Assembly (NCBI GenBank): GCA_963921795.1
Contig: OY997653.1
Coordinates: 1,704,001-1,768,000 of the forward strand
DNA from: Nannobrachium achirus
Taxonomy: Eukaryota; Chordata; Actinopteri; Myctophiformes; Myctophidae
Direction of reading: 5' to 3'
DNA length: 64,000 nucleotides
This document shows positions 19,859 through 30,720 of this stretch, one piece after another. Position 1 is the stretch's first letter. The number at the start of each line of letters is the position of its first letter. Both the position numbers and the translations under genes were made by a program. The notes beneath the pieces were generated by a model. The model was not told where the DNA came from and ran no database searches. It saw only the letters and a program-made list of their open reading frames with translations.

Positions 19859-22800
19859 ATGTCTGTGGGATACGAAGTAAGTTGGATACACCGGATTTCA
19901 TTGAAAAATGTAAAAAGTATGATGTACTGTGTCTAAATGAAACTAAAACTGATGATGTCGATACACCTGAGCTGCTGGACAAATTTAAATCTATGGGTTT
20001 CTCAATGTTTGTTAGTAACAGACACAAGCTAACTAATTGGCGCTCCGGAGGGGTGATAATAGCTGTGAACTTGAAAATTGAAGATGCATGCATGCAAAAA
20101 TGTATAAATAGCGAGATAGGCGTTTGCCTAAAATTCAAAAAGAATGCACTTAACTATGACAAGGATTTTGTGATCTTAGCGGTTTATATCCCACCATACA
20201 AAACTAGATACTCGAATGTAGGCAGTTGCTGACATTGGAGTAGAAAATAATTATTTCCTTATCTGTGGGGACATGAATGCCCATACACAAGAAAGAGATG
20301 ATTTTGTTATTGTAGAGGGTGATAGGTGGAATCCAGACGAAAACATTGGTGAAATTGAGTGTCATGTGGGAACGATGGAAAGGTTTAATATCCCTTTAAA
20401 AAGAAAATCAGCTGATGTACACAGAGACTTTGGAAACTATGGCAGCGCATTGTTAGATCTATGCAGAAATCTTGAGTTATGCATTATGAATGGAAGGTGT
20501 GGGGACGACCGAAATATTGGAAAAGTAACTACAGTTGAAAACAGTGTAATTGATTATATGATTGGTTCTCCATTTGTTGTGAGCAAGGTCAGAGGTTTCT
20601 GGGTACATGAATTTGACCCTTTGTTCTCAGACAAACATTGTATGGTAGATGTGTCCTTGGAGGCAAATATGGAAAGGGTTCATTACCAGGCCGAGGGCCC
20701 CACAAAACATGCTGGAAACGGTGATAATTTAATTGGTAAATGGGATCCACACAAGGTAGATGAGTACATAGAACATATTCAGCTTGACAAACTGAACAAA
20801 CTGTTACTTGACCAAGACAAATTATGAGTGGATGAAATAACAAGGGAAGCAAGTAGTATTTTGATTAGTAGTGCAGCAGCCACATTTCCTAAAAGTTAAG
20901 CTAGACCAAGAAATGCTCAGAAACAAAATAAAACTGCCGTGTGGTTTAACAAAGAGTGTAGAATCAAAAGACAAAATTACCTTAAAGCAAAGAGATTAAG
21001 TAAAACACACAGAAATGAGGATACGATCGAAAGTGTAAGGATAAAAAGTAAAGAATATAAGAGAGAGATGTTTAAAGCACAGAGAGAGCATAGGAATTAT
21101 TTTAATAAGGAGCTGCTGAGTACAAAGTTCAAAAATCCAAAGCTTTTCTGGAAGATGCTTAACGGCCCTGGTAGAAATAAGGACCATTGTCCAATCCCAC
21201 CGGAAGATCTCCTCAACCACTTTAAAACATTATCTGACTGGGAGGTGCAAACGAGCCCAATGCCAGAGACTGACATTGAAACACATTCCCATGATGATAG
21301 TGTTTTAAATGTTAGGTTCACAGAACAGGAAATCAAGGAAGTTGTTTCTAAATTAAAATCTGGTAAGGCAGCAGGAATTGACCAAGTTCAGAACGAGTAC
21401 ATTAAAAGCACAGTAAACATATTTATACCACTATATGTATCTTTGTTTAATAAGATCCTTGACTCTGGTATCTTCCCGGAAGATTGGACACATGGTCTGA
21501 TTGTACCAATCTTTAAGAAAAAAGGAAATATTGATGACTGTAATAACTATAGAGGGATCACGTTGCTGAGCTGTTTGGGTAAACTATTTACAAATATACT
21601 AAATACAAGGTTGATTAATTTCTGTGAGAATAGCTCTATCCTGAGGGAAAACCAGGCAGGATTTAGAAAAAACTACTCCACCACTGACCATATTTTTGTC
21701 CTGAAACACAATGTTCACCTATTCTGCTTTAAAAAGAAGAGACTATTTTGCACTTTTATAGATTACAGCAAGGCTTTTGATACAGTCTGGAGGGATGGCC
21801 CTTTGGTATAAAATGTCAAAAGTAGGTATCAAAGGCAAATTTATGGAGGTAGTAAGGAATATGTACGAAAACGTTAAATCGTGTGTTTTTGTGAATGGCA
21901 TGAAGTCAGAGTTCTTTGTGAGCCTAGCAGGAGTGAGACAAGGAGAAAATGTGTCACCTTTACTGTTTTCTTTATTCATTAATGATCTAGAGGGTTACCT
22001 TACACGCAATGGTTGCCAGCCCATCAATTTTGATGATGCAACTATAGACAGCTACTTCCAGCTTATGCTACTGCTGTATGACACTATCGTCATGTCTAAT
22101 ACAAAGGAGGGATTACAGAAGGCAATAGATCAGATGTGTGGTTTCTGTGAAAAGTGGAAATTGAAAATTAATAGTGAAAAAACAAAGGTCACAGTCTTTG
22201 GATGCAGAAAAGCAGACGCCAACAGTTTGAAGTTTGACTGTAATGGAGAAAATTTAGAGGTTGTCCATAGTTTTAAATATCTTGGAGTTATTATGAACTA
22301 TAATGGTTCATTTAAGATCGCTATTGAAGAGTTGCACAAGCAGGCCTCACGTGCCATGTACTCCCTCCTTGGAAAATGTAGAACTTTTAATCTACCAGTA
22401 AATGTCGCAGTAGACCTATTCGACAAGTTGGTTTCACCAGTTATGCTGTATGCAAGTGAAGTCTGGGGGTTTGAAAAAATAGAAAGACTAGAAAAATTAC
22501 ATCTTAGCTTTCTCAAGTACATTCTAAAAGTAAAAACAACTACATGTAGTAATATGGTGTATGGAGAGCTGGGGAGATACCCAATTTGTATTTCAGTTAA
22601 AATGAGACTTATCGGACACTGGGCCAGGTTGATTGAACTGTTTGCTTAACCTGTTTAACACAGGCGTATATGTATCACCATGGGTCTCCCAAGTTAAGAG
22701 AATACTGGATGACTGTGGTCTGTCATATATCTGGCTGACCCAGAAATGCAACATTAACTGGCTGAAACAAACTGTCGAACAAAGGCTGAAAGATCAGTTT

Positions 22801-23133
22801 TTGCAAAATTGGACAAGTGAACTTAGCAGTATGACATCATGTGACATTTATGTGGAGTTTAAACAAGAGTTTAAACTAGAAAAATACCTACTGTGTGAAA
22901 ACCTTAATTATAGAAGGGCAATCTGTAATTTCAGAGTAAATAACACAAGAATTCCAAAGGTTACTGGCAGATATAAAGGGTTGGAAAGAAGCCAGAGATT
23001 TTGTAACCTATGCAATGACAACAGAGTCGGGGATGAGTACCATTTACTGTTTGAGTGTAAGAACCTTACTATTTTGAATCTCAGACAAAAATACTTGCCA
23101 AAGTACTATACAACCCATCCATGTGGAAACTGA
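19834..23133 (+). pseudogene. LINE ORF2 (endonuclease, RT, C-terminal knuckle), frameshifted and RT-dead
   Basis: Five frame segments in order: 19834-20232 endonuclease start (LRILTLNVCGIRSK, LNETK), 20273-20827 endonuclease end (CGDMNAHT, SDKHCMVDV), 20939-21811 RT fingers and palm (LKSGKAAGIDQVQNEYIK, NYRGITLLSCLGK, FIDYSKAFDTVW), 21777-22649 palm and thumb (GVRQGENVSPLLFSLFINDL, LEVVHSFKYLGVIMN, YGELGRYP), 22633-23133 C-terminal CNLCNDNRVGDEYHLLFEC. The catalytic motif C reads LLYDTIVM where LLYADDTIVM is expected: an in-frame loss of Ala-Asp at about 22077. With four frameshifts and a missing catalytic Asp, the copy cannot mobilise itself. Confidence 0.85.
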
Positions 23134-23366
23134 TTTTATTACTACAAGCTGACAAGGCAAAAGTTATATGTAAATCGGGAGCTTTCCTAAAGAACACCTT
23201 GTCCTTGTTCAAATAATGTGTCATGCCCGCTTTTCTGCTACGTCTGTTACGTCTGTAATATTATTGTAATGTTTGTGATGTTTTGTATACTATTTATGTA
23301 TATGATATGAGATGTGCTCCATACCATGTGATCATGGTCGTGAGCTAAATAAATGATGATGATGAT

Positions 23367-23543
23367 GATGAGTAATGTGTGGAGCCACACTCCCTCACGT
23401 AAGAACTTAATTACTACCAATGTATTATTATTACTACTAATGTATTATTACTATACTACTAATCTATTATTAATACTAATGTATTATTACTACAAACCAG
23501 TTTGGTTTGAAGTTGAACTGCAACACACCACTCTGCCTGTCAG
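23367..23543. other. right half of duplicated host block, TTA-rich repeats
   Basis: GTGTGGAGCCACACTCCCTC followed by ACTAATGTATTATTACTA-type repeats, matching 26112-26195. It is the continuation of the block interrupted by the LINE. Confidence 0.55.
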
Positions 23544-23724
23544 GTCTATCATAGACATGAACGTTAACCGCTGCACCCCAGGAGTGGTGGGTGTGGCCAG
23601 GGGGTCCCCGCCGACCATCATATCGGCCAGCACGCTACACCACAGCAACGGTAACAACCACAACGCCGGGGTGGAGGTGTCGGGCCGATGGACATCTGGG
23701 CGGTTATGAAACAGCAGCTCCGTT
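23544..23724 (+). pseudogene. exon-like segment, gene unrecognised
   Basis: Preceded by CTCTGCCTGTCAG and followed by GTAAGT, so both splice sites look right. One frame reads IIDMNVNRCTPGVVGVARGS and PTIISASTLHHSN, and a second at the 3' end reads MDIWAVMKQQLR. The switch between them needs a one- or two-base indel near 23690. The sequence is more GC-rich than its surroundings, as expected for coding. It may belong with the two downstream exon-like segments. I do not recognise the protein. Confidence 0.45.
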
Positions 23725-24079
23725 GTAAGTTAATATAGGCCTAAATGTATTTTTATAACTATGTCTTTTTTTGTTTTAACTTTGAACAATACAGTACCCA
23801 ACCTCTAGGGTAGTGGTTCTCTAAGTGGGCTCTGCGGGTCCTTGAGAGGGTTCCAGGGTAATGTGGAAGAGGGTTCCAGGGGAATGTGGATGTGGAGTGG
23901 TATTGTATTGTTCGGTACAGGGTCATTCGGTTCGGTACAGGGTCTTTCGGTTCGGTATTCGGTTCGATATGTTTCACGTAACTCGGACAAGTCGGGTCAA
24001 GCAGACTTCGCTTCTTTGTCGACTAAGACGGATTTGATAATGAATAAATTGTGGAGAAATTGACAAGAAGCTTAAACAT

Positions 24080-24495
24080 TGTCACGGCCCCTTGGCCTTG
24101 CCTGTAGGTCCTGTGTTAGCTTATGTATGGTGGATCCCTGTACTTTGCTTCTCTCCACAGAGCCTTCGGGTGTCGGCCAATGAGGTGTCTGATTAGGGCA
24201 TTGGGAGCACCTGGCCAGTACTCCCTGGAGCCCTATAAAAGCCTGCATGGCACCCTCATTCTCTCTCCCTCTCTCCAGACGACAGCACCTTTGTTTGAGT
24301 TCTCACCCTTTACAACACCCCACATTACACTTACCACACATCCATGCATTGCTGACACTACTGATGACTGACTTACACACTTCATAACCTTTGTATATAT
24401 TATTTATTCTTTATGTTAATAAATTATTGTTATTATCTATACCACTGCCGTGTGTCCTCCTCAGTTTGTCATGGCCTAAGAGCCAGGTCGTGACA
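24080..24495 (+). mobile_element. solo LTR with 4-bp target duplication, inside an exon-like segment
   Basis: It starts TGTCACGG and ends CGTGACA (TG...CA), flanked by ACAT on both sides (24076-24079, 24496-24499). It contains a TATA box (TATAAAA, 24234-24240) and a poly(A) signal (AATAAA, 24418-24423) in the right order for an LTR promoter and terminator. Segments such as CTGATGACTGACTT and CTCATTCTCTCTC parallel the LTRs at 30251 and 34695, so the families are related. No internal region remains, consistent with LTR-LTR recombination. Confidence 0.87.
24234..24240 (+). promoter_or_regulatory. TATA box of solo LTR
   Basis: TATAAAA in the context GAGCCCTATAAAAGCC, about 180 bases upstream of the AATAAA signal of the same LTR. 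Confidence 0.6.
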
Positions 24496-24736
24496 ACATA
24501 AACTGACGATGATGAGACATAAACATAACTCCTTCTGTGAGGAGCTGGACGTGTGCAAGGAGGAGGTGCTGATCCTACGCTCCCAGGTACACGCCGCCTC
24601 TCGCTGCCTTTTACTGTTAGTTTGTGAAGCATTCTGGGTATTGTAGTCATTTTTTAGCTTAAAGTTACTGTAATTGATATTTATTTGTTGAGTGTTAAAT
24701 AGCTCTGTATTCTTATAGCAATCATTGCTGTATAGA

Positions 24737-25198
24737 GCAAAGTGCGGCCCGGGGACCAAATGCGGCCTGAGGACAAACAATCTTATACGGCCTGTGGCTT
24801 CAATCCTAAATTGTATTATAAACGGCCCACCAGCACCGTCAAACGAGAATATTTTCCTAGAGTATAATCTGTCAGGATTCCTTGTTCCCTGTTGTCTCAT
24901 TCTGAAGGGGTCAAAGAAAGGCAATTTTTACATTGCACGTCTGGTTACATTTGGTAATGTGAAATAAGGCTGAGTTATTTGTGTTTTGTTCAGAGCACAC
25001 ACCTGACAAAAGGCCATTGATATGAAAGATTAATGATGATAGTTAAATAAAATCATTTAAATGTGATGCATACAGTATGTATGTGACTTGTTATGGTCAG
25101 ACCGAAAGTACATTATGTCAGGAGATTTGGTTGGGCCTTATTAATGTTTTAATATTTTCTAATGTGGCCCCCTTTGAAAGCAGTTTGGACACCCCTGC
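24737..25198. mobile_element. hAT-like MITE
   Basis: Begins CAAAGTGCGGCCCGGGGACC and ends GTTTGGACACCCCTGC, a terminus frequent in vertebrate hAT elements. TATAGAG stands on each side (24730-24736 and 25199-25205), compatible with a 7-8 bp hAT duplication. Non-coding. A fragment of the same end type (AGGGGTGTCCAAACC) occurs at 63352-63366. Confidence 0.65.
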
Positions 25199-25503
25199 TA
25201 TAGAGTGTTTGTTCAGTAACAGGGGTCTCCGTCTCTCCAGTTCTTTAGTAAACAGAAAACACCTTTCTCCTACAGGATACAAGATAAACAAGTGGAACAC
25301 TATCAAATTGAAGTGGTTTGCTCTCCTGACTGGATAAAATTGGCACCCCTCCTGAAAACGTATTTTCGTTTACCAAATAGCTGGATAGATGGGGAGAGCA
25401 CAGTTTACCGTGTGCCACTGGTAATACATAATGTGAGCAGGAGGTCCTCTTTGTTCTCCCGACAGTGTTTTCACTTTATTGTCGTCTATCGTCTCTTGTC
25501 GGG

Positions 25504-25580
25504 TGGAAACCTCATACTTTGTTATATTATATATATGTTATATATATATATATGTTATTATATATATATATATATATATT
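25504..25580. repeat. TA-rich microsatellite
   Basis: Runs of (TA)n with interspersed TATGTTAT, ending in the AG acceptor of the next exon-like segment. Confidence 0.85.
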
Positions 25581-25582
25581 AG

Positions 25583-25630
25583 GTGGAGTCGCTGTGCGGT
25601 GAGCTGCAGAACCTCACCAACGAGAACCTG
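25583..25630 (+). pseudogene. 48-bp exon-like segment, coiled coil
   Basis: Bounded by TTAG and GTAGGT, it encodes VESLCGELQNLTNENL in frame with both splice sites. The leucine/glutamate pattern continues the coiled coil of 24053-24590. Gene unknown. Confidence 0.5.
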
Positions 25631-27367
25631 GTAGGTCACCATGCACGCTGCCATGCGCCCATGCTTCACCTCAAGGCAGGGTTCCCACAGTCATGAAATT
25701 GCTGGAAATATTTTGAAATTAGAAAAATATTTTTCCAGTACTGGAAAAGTTTGGGAATTGATCAAAGGTCCTGGAAAGTCATGGAAAATAAGTAAATTAG
25801 TTAAGTAATAAAAGGTTGAACTACAATGTAAAACCAATATAATACAGTGATTAAAACATTTGAAATAAAGGTATCAATATATCTGTATCTTATCTATTCC
25901 AGGTTTGTTTGGAGCACGTCGAGCAGCAACAGCTGCATCCGCCATCTTGAGCAAGCTGAAAGATATTACTATACATATATAGCAATATTGTCTAAAAGAA
26001 TCAAACAAACTGGTCACGGAATGGATTTTGAGGTAGACCACAGATGAAAGAGGAACAAGGAGCTTCTTGAAAGACCAGAGGCTGCTGATGGACAACCATG
26101 ACATCACTAGTTAGTAAGGTGTGGAGCCACGCTCCCTCACGTAAGAACTTCAGTACTACTTATGTATTATTACTATACTACTAATGTATTATTATTAGAA
26201 AACTCGAGAACTCTGACCCCCTATATACCGTCTTCTATTATTGTTGTTTACGATTTGAAAATGCAAACACTTGTTTAAGAATGACTTGTTTTATGTTTTT
26301 TTTTTGTACACCTGCCAAAAATGTAATAAAGAAATAAAAAAGAAAGAAAAGAAAACTCTGACCCTGGAAAGTAGCAACCAACCAATGAAACTGTACCTGT
26401 AACTGTCCCAGAGGTCGAGACAGTGATTTAACTCATATAAATATGTGTTTTGTTTGGTTTAAAATGCATGTACACACTGGGTTTAAAAAGGTAATTTCAT
26501 GATAAATAATTGGTATTAATACGACTAATAAATATGTAAAGATGGTTATATATTACATGGATCTAAGGTAAAAACCGATGTGCCTGTCATCAAGAGGGTG
26601 TACGGTAATTAGCGCATGGAGTTACACCGGGAGTGAAGCTTGTCAGATCAGATCAAAGCAGAGAGAGCTACAGAGAAGCCACGCAGAAACTCCAGAGTGA
26701 CAGAGAAAGAGAGAGAGAGAGATATTAACATTGCTACAGATTCTGAACATGGTTCAAAGGCGCACACGGTAAATGGTTTATTTTGTGTTCTGTATTGATC
26801 TGTGATGTGATTTCTGTATCATTGTAAAACGTAAACTTTATTGAGAGACTGCGTGGATAATTAATGCACCTGTGTGGACTGATCAGAGGACTGCTTCACT
26901 ATATGACAAAATTATGGACTCAAATTATATTGTATGTTTTATTTTCTTATAGTTTTCACGGTGTCTTGGTGTCTATGTCTGTTGGAGGAGTTTGGAGGAG
27001 TTGAGTGGCATTAAAAATCCTGAAAGACATCTGTATGAGGCGTGGACCCTATTCATTGAACCTGTGACAGCTACAGTACCCTTTCCTATGCAAACTTCTA
27101 ATAAAGTCTTCAATCAATCAATCAAAGCAGCGTGCGTTCTGCGGACCGTTGACCAATCACGGGAGGACGAGCGGTTTATGAAGCGTCATGAGGAAGCATC
27201 ATTCAGTGCTTGTGTTTGGGTGAGCAGCTGAGCAGAGAAGCACTCCACGTAGCTGAAGAAAGAACAGATACACTAGTCTGCAAACTACGTCTACGACGTC
27301 TTAATTCAGTTTTACCAGAGCCTTCTACCTGAGTTTTACTTTTATTTTAACTGTTCCCTTCGGTGTG
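25631..27367. other. unassigned stretch with duplicated zinc-finger-type block
   Basis: 25679-25790 resembles a widespread fish repeat (GGGTTCCCACAGTCATGAAA, TCCTGGAAAGTCATGG). 26047-26195 is the second copy of the block found at 18150-18222 plus 23367-23500. A GA microsatellite lies at 26705-26723. No intact gene is seen. Confidence 0.5.
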
Positions 27368-27419
27368 AAATGTCCTCAATGGGAGAGAGAACCAGGTAGT
27401 ACGCACATTTCAAAAAAAT

Positions 27420-27975
27420 TCTCCAGGTGCTGAGCAAAAAATATACGTACAGATGAGAAGAATAAGCTCGCACACCGTCTTAGGGCTCCCAGATAAGTTT
27501 TATTGGCAACGTTTCGACCCTACATGTGTCTTCTTCAGGCATGGTATCAGACAGCAAACAGGAGTGTTAAGTACACAGCACAAATGGGTGTGTGGCAGTG
27601 GAACCCAGCTGCTCACCAATAATCACAAATTAACCCCGCCCACCCAAATTACCAAAGAAACAGGCAGTTAACAGTGGCTAGCCTATACACAGGTAACAAT
27701 AACATTTTTATAAAATAAATCAGGGAATGGGGGGTTAAGCAAAATATTGTCAGTAATGCAGAGTAAAACAATAAATAAACTGCAAAACAAAAACAAAAAG
27801 CATTGTGCTGAGTGACTAAAAGTTATGAAACCATACAGTTACAAAAAAGAAAAAAGGACACATCTGGACAAATGGCTTAAGGCAAAAGACATCATGATGC
27901 CTCTGCGAAAACATGACAAAGATTAAAAACGTAATTCGTAAATGTATTAAAAAACAAAGATTAAAAACGTAATTT
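27420..27975 (-). repeat. Penelope terminal repeat, left (3') copy
   Basis: Read on the minus strand it matches the right copy: CATCATGATGTCTTTTGCC, GCCATTTGTCCAGATGTGTC, TTATTGTTTTACTCTGCATT, GGGCGGGGTTAATTTGTG, then GGGTTCCACTGCCACAC. It extends further, through the hammerhead-like motif and AATAAAA, to the element end. A local duplication of AAGATTAAAAACGTAATT lies at 27919-27974. Confidence 0.8.
27511..27538 (-). ncRNA. candidate hammerhead ribozyme core (Penelope repeat)
   Basis: On the minus strand CTGAAGA (27538-27532), a short GAC/GTC stem II, and GAAAC (27515-27511) match the hammerhead boxes CUGANGA and GAAA. Stem II is weaker than in the copy at 16385. Same position in the element as that copy. 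Confidence 0.45.
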
Positions 27976-28007
27976 CTTAAATGTATTAAAAAACAAATGT
28001 AAGCAAA

Positions 28008-28650
28008 CTAATCAAGTTCCTCATTTAAACCATGAGGAGACATAGTATTGAGCATGTGAATATAAAAGGCCTCACGTTGGAGAAGAAGACGATTGTGATC
28101 TCCCCCACGGAGTGGTTTGTTGACCTTTTCAATGCCCCAATATCTAAAAGAGGTGATGCTGTGACCCTTAAGTTTAAAGTGGGCTGCCACAGGGTTACGC
28201 TCATCCCCACATCTAATATTGCTACAGTGTTCACTCATCCTAGTTCGTAGGGCTCTGCTTGTTTTTCCCACATAAGCCAAACCACAGGGACATTTAATGA
28301 GATAAACAACAAATGTTGTTGAACATGTGATGGCTCCGTGTATAGAGATTTCCTTGCCACTATGTGGGTGAGTGAACACCTTAGTCTTGGTCGTAAAGCT
28401 ACACTGAACACAGTTTGAGCATTTATAGTTACCTGGAGGAATGTCTGAGAGAAAAGTCTGTTTATTAGAGGGAATATAAGAGCGCACAAGTTGGTCTCTA
28501 ATGGTAGGGGACCGTCTAAAAACAAGTTTAGGGGGCTCTGTGAATACATTTTTGAGTTTAGGATCCGTTTCTACAATATGCCAATGTTTACGAAGGATAT
28601 TTCTAAACTCAAAGCCCAAAGGGGAATATCTAGTAATACAGAGGGGAGAG
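28008..28650 (-). pseudogene. Penelope GIY-YIG endonuclease domain
   Basis: The main frame (28619-28008, 203 aa) carries a Cys pair motif (CSNCVQC) followed by the GIY-YIG nuclease core: VVYLIKCPCGLAYVGKTSR with ALRTRMSEH, then ERNPVAAHF. In Penelope elements this C-terminal nuclease nicks the target so that RT can prime. Upstream residues (CITRYSPLGFEFRNILRKHW) continue toward RT only after a frameshift, so the two domains are no longer in one frame. The nuclease part itself has no stop. It is immediately followed by the left terminal repeat. Confidence 0.85.
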
Positions 28651-29843
28651 TCATTTTTCTGTTTTTTTGCGTCTCGTGGGATTCAGGCATTCCTCCTGTG
28701 TGACCGTCTCAAACCGTTTAGCTGCTATGTCTATCCATTCTGGTTTGTACCCTCTTGTTAAAAATCTTTCAGTCAGGTTGGCTGCTTGTTTTTGATAAGA
28801 CTCATTAGAACTGCATATTCTTCTAGCACGGTGGAACTGACTAATGGGGAGACTTTTGATCAGATGTTGTGGATGAAAACTGTCTCCGTGAAGTAAGGTG
28901 TTCCTATCCGTAGGCTTACGATACAGGTCTGTCTGTAGCTGACCCCTTTCTTTTTTTACCAGCACATCAAGGAAACTTATCTGAGAATCACTGTATTCTA
29001 AGGTGAACTTCAAATGTTCAACCCGAGAGTTTAAGTAGTCATGAAAGAGAGCCAAATTATCAGCTGTGTTGTCCCATAATAGGAACAAATCGTCAATATA
29101 GCGATGAAAAGTTATAATGCTGGAATAGAAAGGGTTCACCTCAGAATTTAAAATATACGAAAGCTCGAACAGACCCATGTACAGATTGGCGTAACTGGGG
29201 GCCTGGCTGTGCCCTTAATCTGTAGAAAAAAATCATCTTTAAATTTAAAATAATTCGTAGTTAGAACCAGTTCAGTGAGATCACTTACACATGCTGTACT
29301 GGGTTTGTCACAAGGGTCTCGTTGCTTTAAGAAATAGTTCACAGCCTCTATACCTCCATTGTGAGGTATGTTAGTATAAAGGCTGGACACATCAAATGTG
29401 ACTAAAACACAATCAGAAGGTACATTAGTTGCTTTTAATTTGTTAATAAAATCGCTAGAATCTCTAGTATAAGAGGAGAGAGAGGTTACCCAGGGTTTTA
29501 ACATATGATCTACAAAAGTAGAGACATTATTGGTTAAAGATCCAATCCCACTGACTATGGGCCTGCCTATTAAAGGCACAGTTTGTGATTTGTGAATTTT
29601 AGGGAGTGTATACAAAGTTGAAACAATAGGATGTTCAGTTCTCATAAACGACAGTTCACCCTTACTGAGTTCCCCATTATTAAACCAAGATTCAAGTTTT
29701 TCTTGTACAAGTGTTTTGAACTGATTAGTGGGGTCAGAAGGTAATTTTCTGTAGAAAGTAGTGTCATTTAGTTGTCTTAGAATTTCACAGCAGTAGTCTT
29801 GTTTTTTAATACATTTACGAATTACGTTTTTAATCTTTGTCAT
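28651..29843 (-). pseudogene. Penelope reverse transcriptase, one internal frameshift
   Basis: Frame 1 (29843-29148) includes the RPIVSGIGSLTNNVSTFVDH segment diagnostic of Penelope RT and motif A in VTFDVSSLYTNIPH. A one-base shift near 29205 leads to frame 2 (29178-28651), starting ANLYMGLFELSYIL and containing catalytic FHRYIDDLFLLW, then KFTLEYS, FLDVLV and TDRNTLLH. Catalytic Asp residues are present. Penelope RT is related to telomerase RT. No stop codons beyond the frameshift, so decay is mild. Confidence 0.87.
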
Positions 29844-30250
29844 GTTTTCGTAGAGGCATCATGATGTCTTTTGCCTTAAGCCATTTGTCCAGATGTGTCC
29901 TTTTTTCTTTTTTCTATTTTGTTATAGTGTAACTCTTTTTTTGTAACTGTATGGTTTCATGATAACTTTTAGTCACTCAGCACAATGCTTTTTGTTTTTG
30001 TTTTGCAGTTTATTTATTGTTTTACTCTGCATTACTGACAATATTTTGCTTAACCCCCCATTCCCTGATTTATTTTATAAAAATGTTATTGTTACCTTTG
30101 TATAGGCTAGACACTTAACTGCCTGTTTCTTTGGTAATTTGGGTGGGCGGGGTTAATTTGTGATTATTGGTGAGCAGCTGGGTTCCACTGCCACACACCC
30201 ATGTGTGCTGTGTACTTAACACTCCTGTTTGCTGTCTGATACCATGCCTG
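29800..30250 (+). repeat. Penelope terminal repeat, right (5') copy, inverted
   Basis: The plus strand here equals the minus strand of 27540-27970 with scattered differences and a small insertion (TATTTTGTTATAGTGTAACT near 29914). It is cut at CATGCCTG by the LTR element. Confidence 0.8.
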
Positions 30251-30701
30251 TGTGACGGCCCTGCCCCTCTCCTTTCCTCTCTGCCTCACTGTAGGCTAGG
30301 CGCCTGCCTCAGTGACAGAGCTGGGTGGGGCAGGCCGTCAGGCTCATTTGTTACACCTGAGGGGGGTGTGGTCTGGGGACTATAAAGGGAGGCCTCCTGC
30401 CCAGTTCTCACTCTCTCTACCAAAGGAGCAGGTTGTGCTCGAGGAGCCTCCTGGCCTATTTGGGGCCTAAGCCTTTTGTTGAGTTCTCCTTTTTACACTC
30501 CTTTTATACAACACCCACTCAGCACATTACACACATGCATACACCGCAGACACCACTGATAACTGACTTGTCCACACCTCATACCCCTTTATGTTTAATC
30601 ATTGATTTATTTACTTTATTTTAGTAATAAATAATAACTTAAAAGTTTGACCTTGTGTGTGACTCCCTCTCTTTTGTTGTGAATTACCCTTATTCATGAC
30701 A
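30251..30701 (+). repeat. 5' LTR
   Basis: 451 bp, TG...CA, with TATA box TATAAAG (30381-30387) and AATAAA (30626-30631). Differs from the 3' LTR at GCTGGGT/GCTCGGT, GCTCGAG/GCTTGAG, GGCCTAAG/GGCCCAAG and GTTGAG/GTTAAG, and in (TC)n and AAC length. Confidence 0.9.
30381..30387 (+). promoter_or_regulatory. TATA box of 5' LTR
   Basis: TATAAAG in GGGACTATAAAGGGAGG, about 130 bases into the LTR, expected to drive the element RNA. Confidence 0.6.
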
Positions 30702-30703
30702 AA

Positions 30704-30720
30704 ATGTGGGCTCGTCAAAC
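30704..30720 (+). promoter_or_regulatory. probable primer-binding site
   Basis: Two bases after the 5' LTR, TGTGGGCTCGTCAAAC resembles the retroelement primer-binding sequence TGGGGGCTCGTC used with a tRNA primer. The position is right; the tRNA identity is not established here. Confidence 0.5.

Larger units (their letters stand above)
18223..23366 (+). mobile_element. LINE with L1-like ORF1, about 5.1 kb, near full length
   Basis: Boundaries come from the uninterrupted copy of the host block at 26047-26150: CACTAGTTAGT precedes the LINE here and GTGTGGAGCCAC follows it, while at 26100 they are joined. The order is 5' UTR (18223-18556), ORF1, overlapping ORF2, a short 3' UTR and an AATAAATGATGATG tail of GAT repeats ending at 23370. 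It is full length but coding-dead (see ORF2). The C-terminal ELGRYP and zinc-knuckle-like region resembles that of the LINE at 45-46 kb, so both belong to one clade. Confidence 0.8.
24053..24590 (+). pseudogene. coiled-coil exon-like segment split by the solo LTR
   Basis: With the LTR and one ACAT skipped, the frame reads EIDKKLKHKLTMMRHKH and SFCEELDVCKEEVLILRSQ, ending at a GTACAC donor-like sequence. The heptad-like Leu/Glu/Lys pattern suggests a coiled coil. The next exon-like segment (25583) continues in the same style. The LTR breaks the exon in this haplotype. I cannot name the gene. Confidence 0.5.

Noticed and set aside
29148-29843. Treating the Penelope RT frames as a telomerase gene
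   Set aside because: The segment RPIVSGIGSLTNN and the linked GIY-YIG nuclease are Penelope features; no telomerase RNA-binding domain is present.
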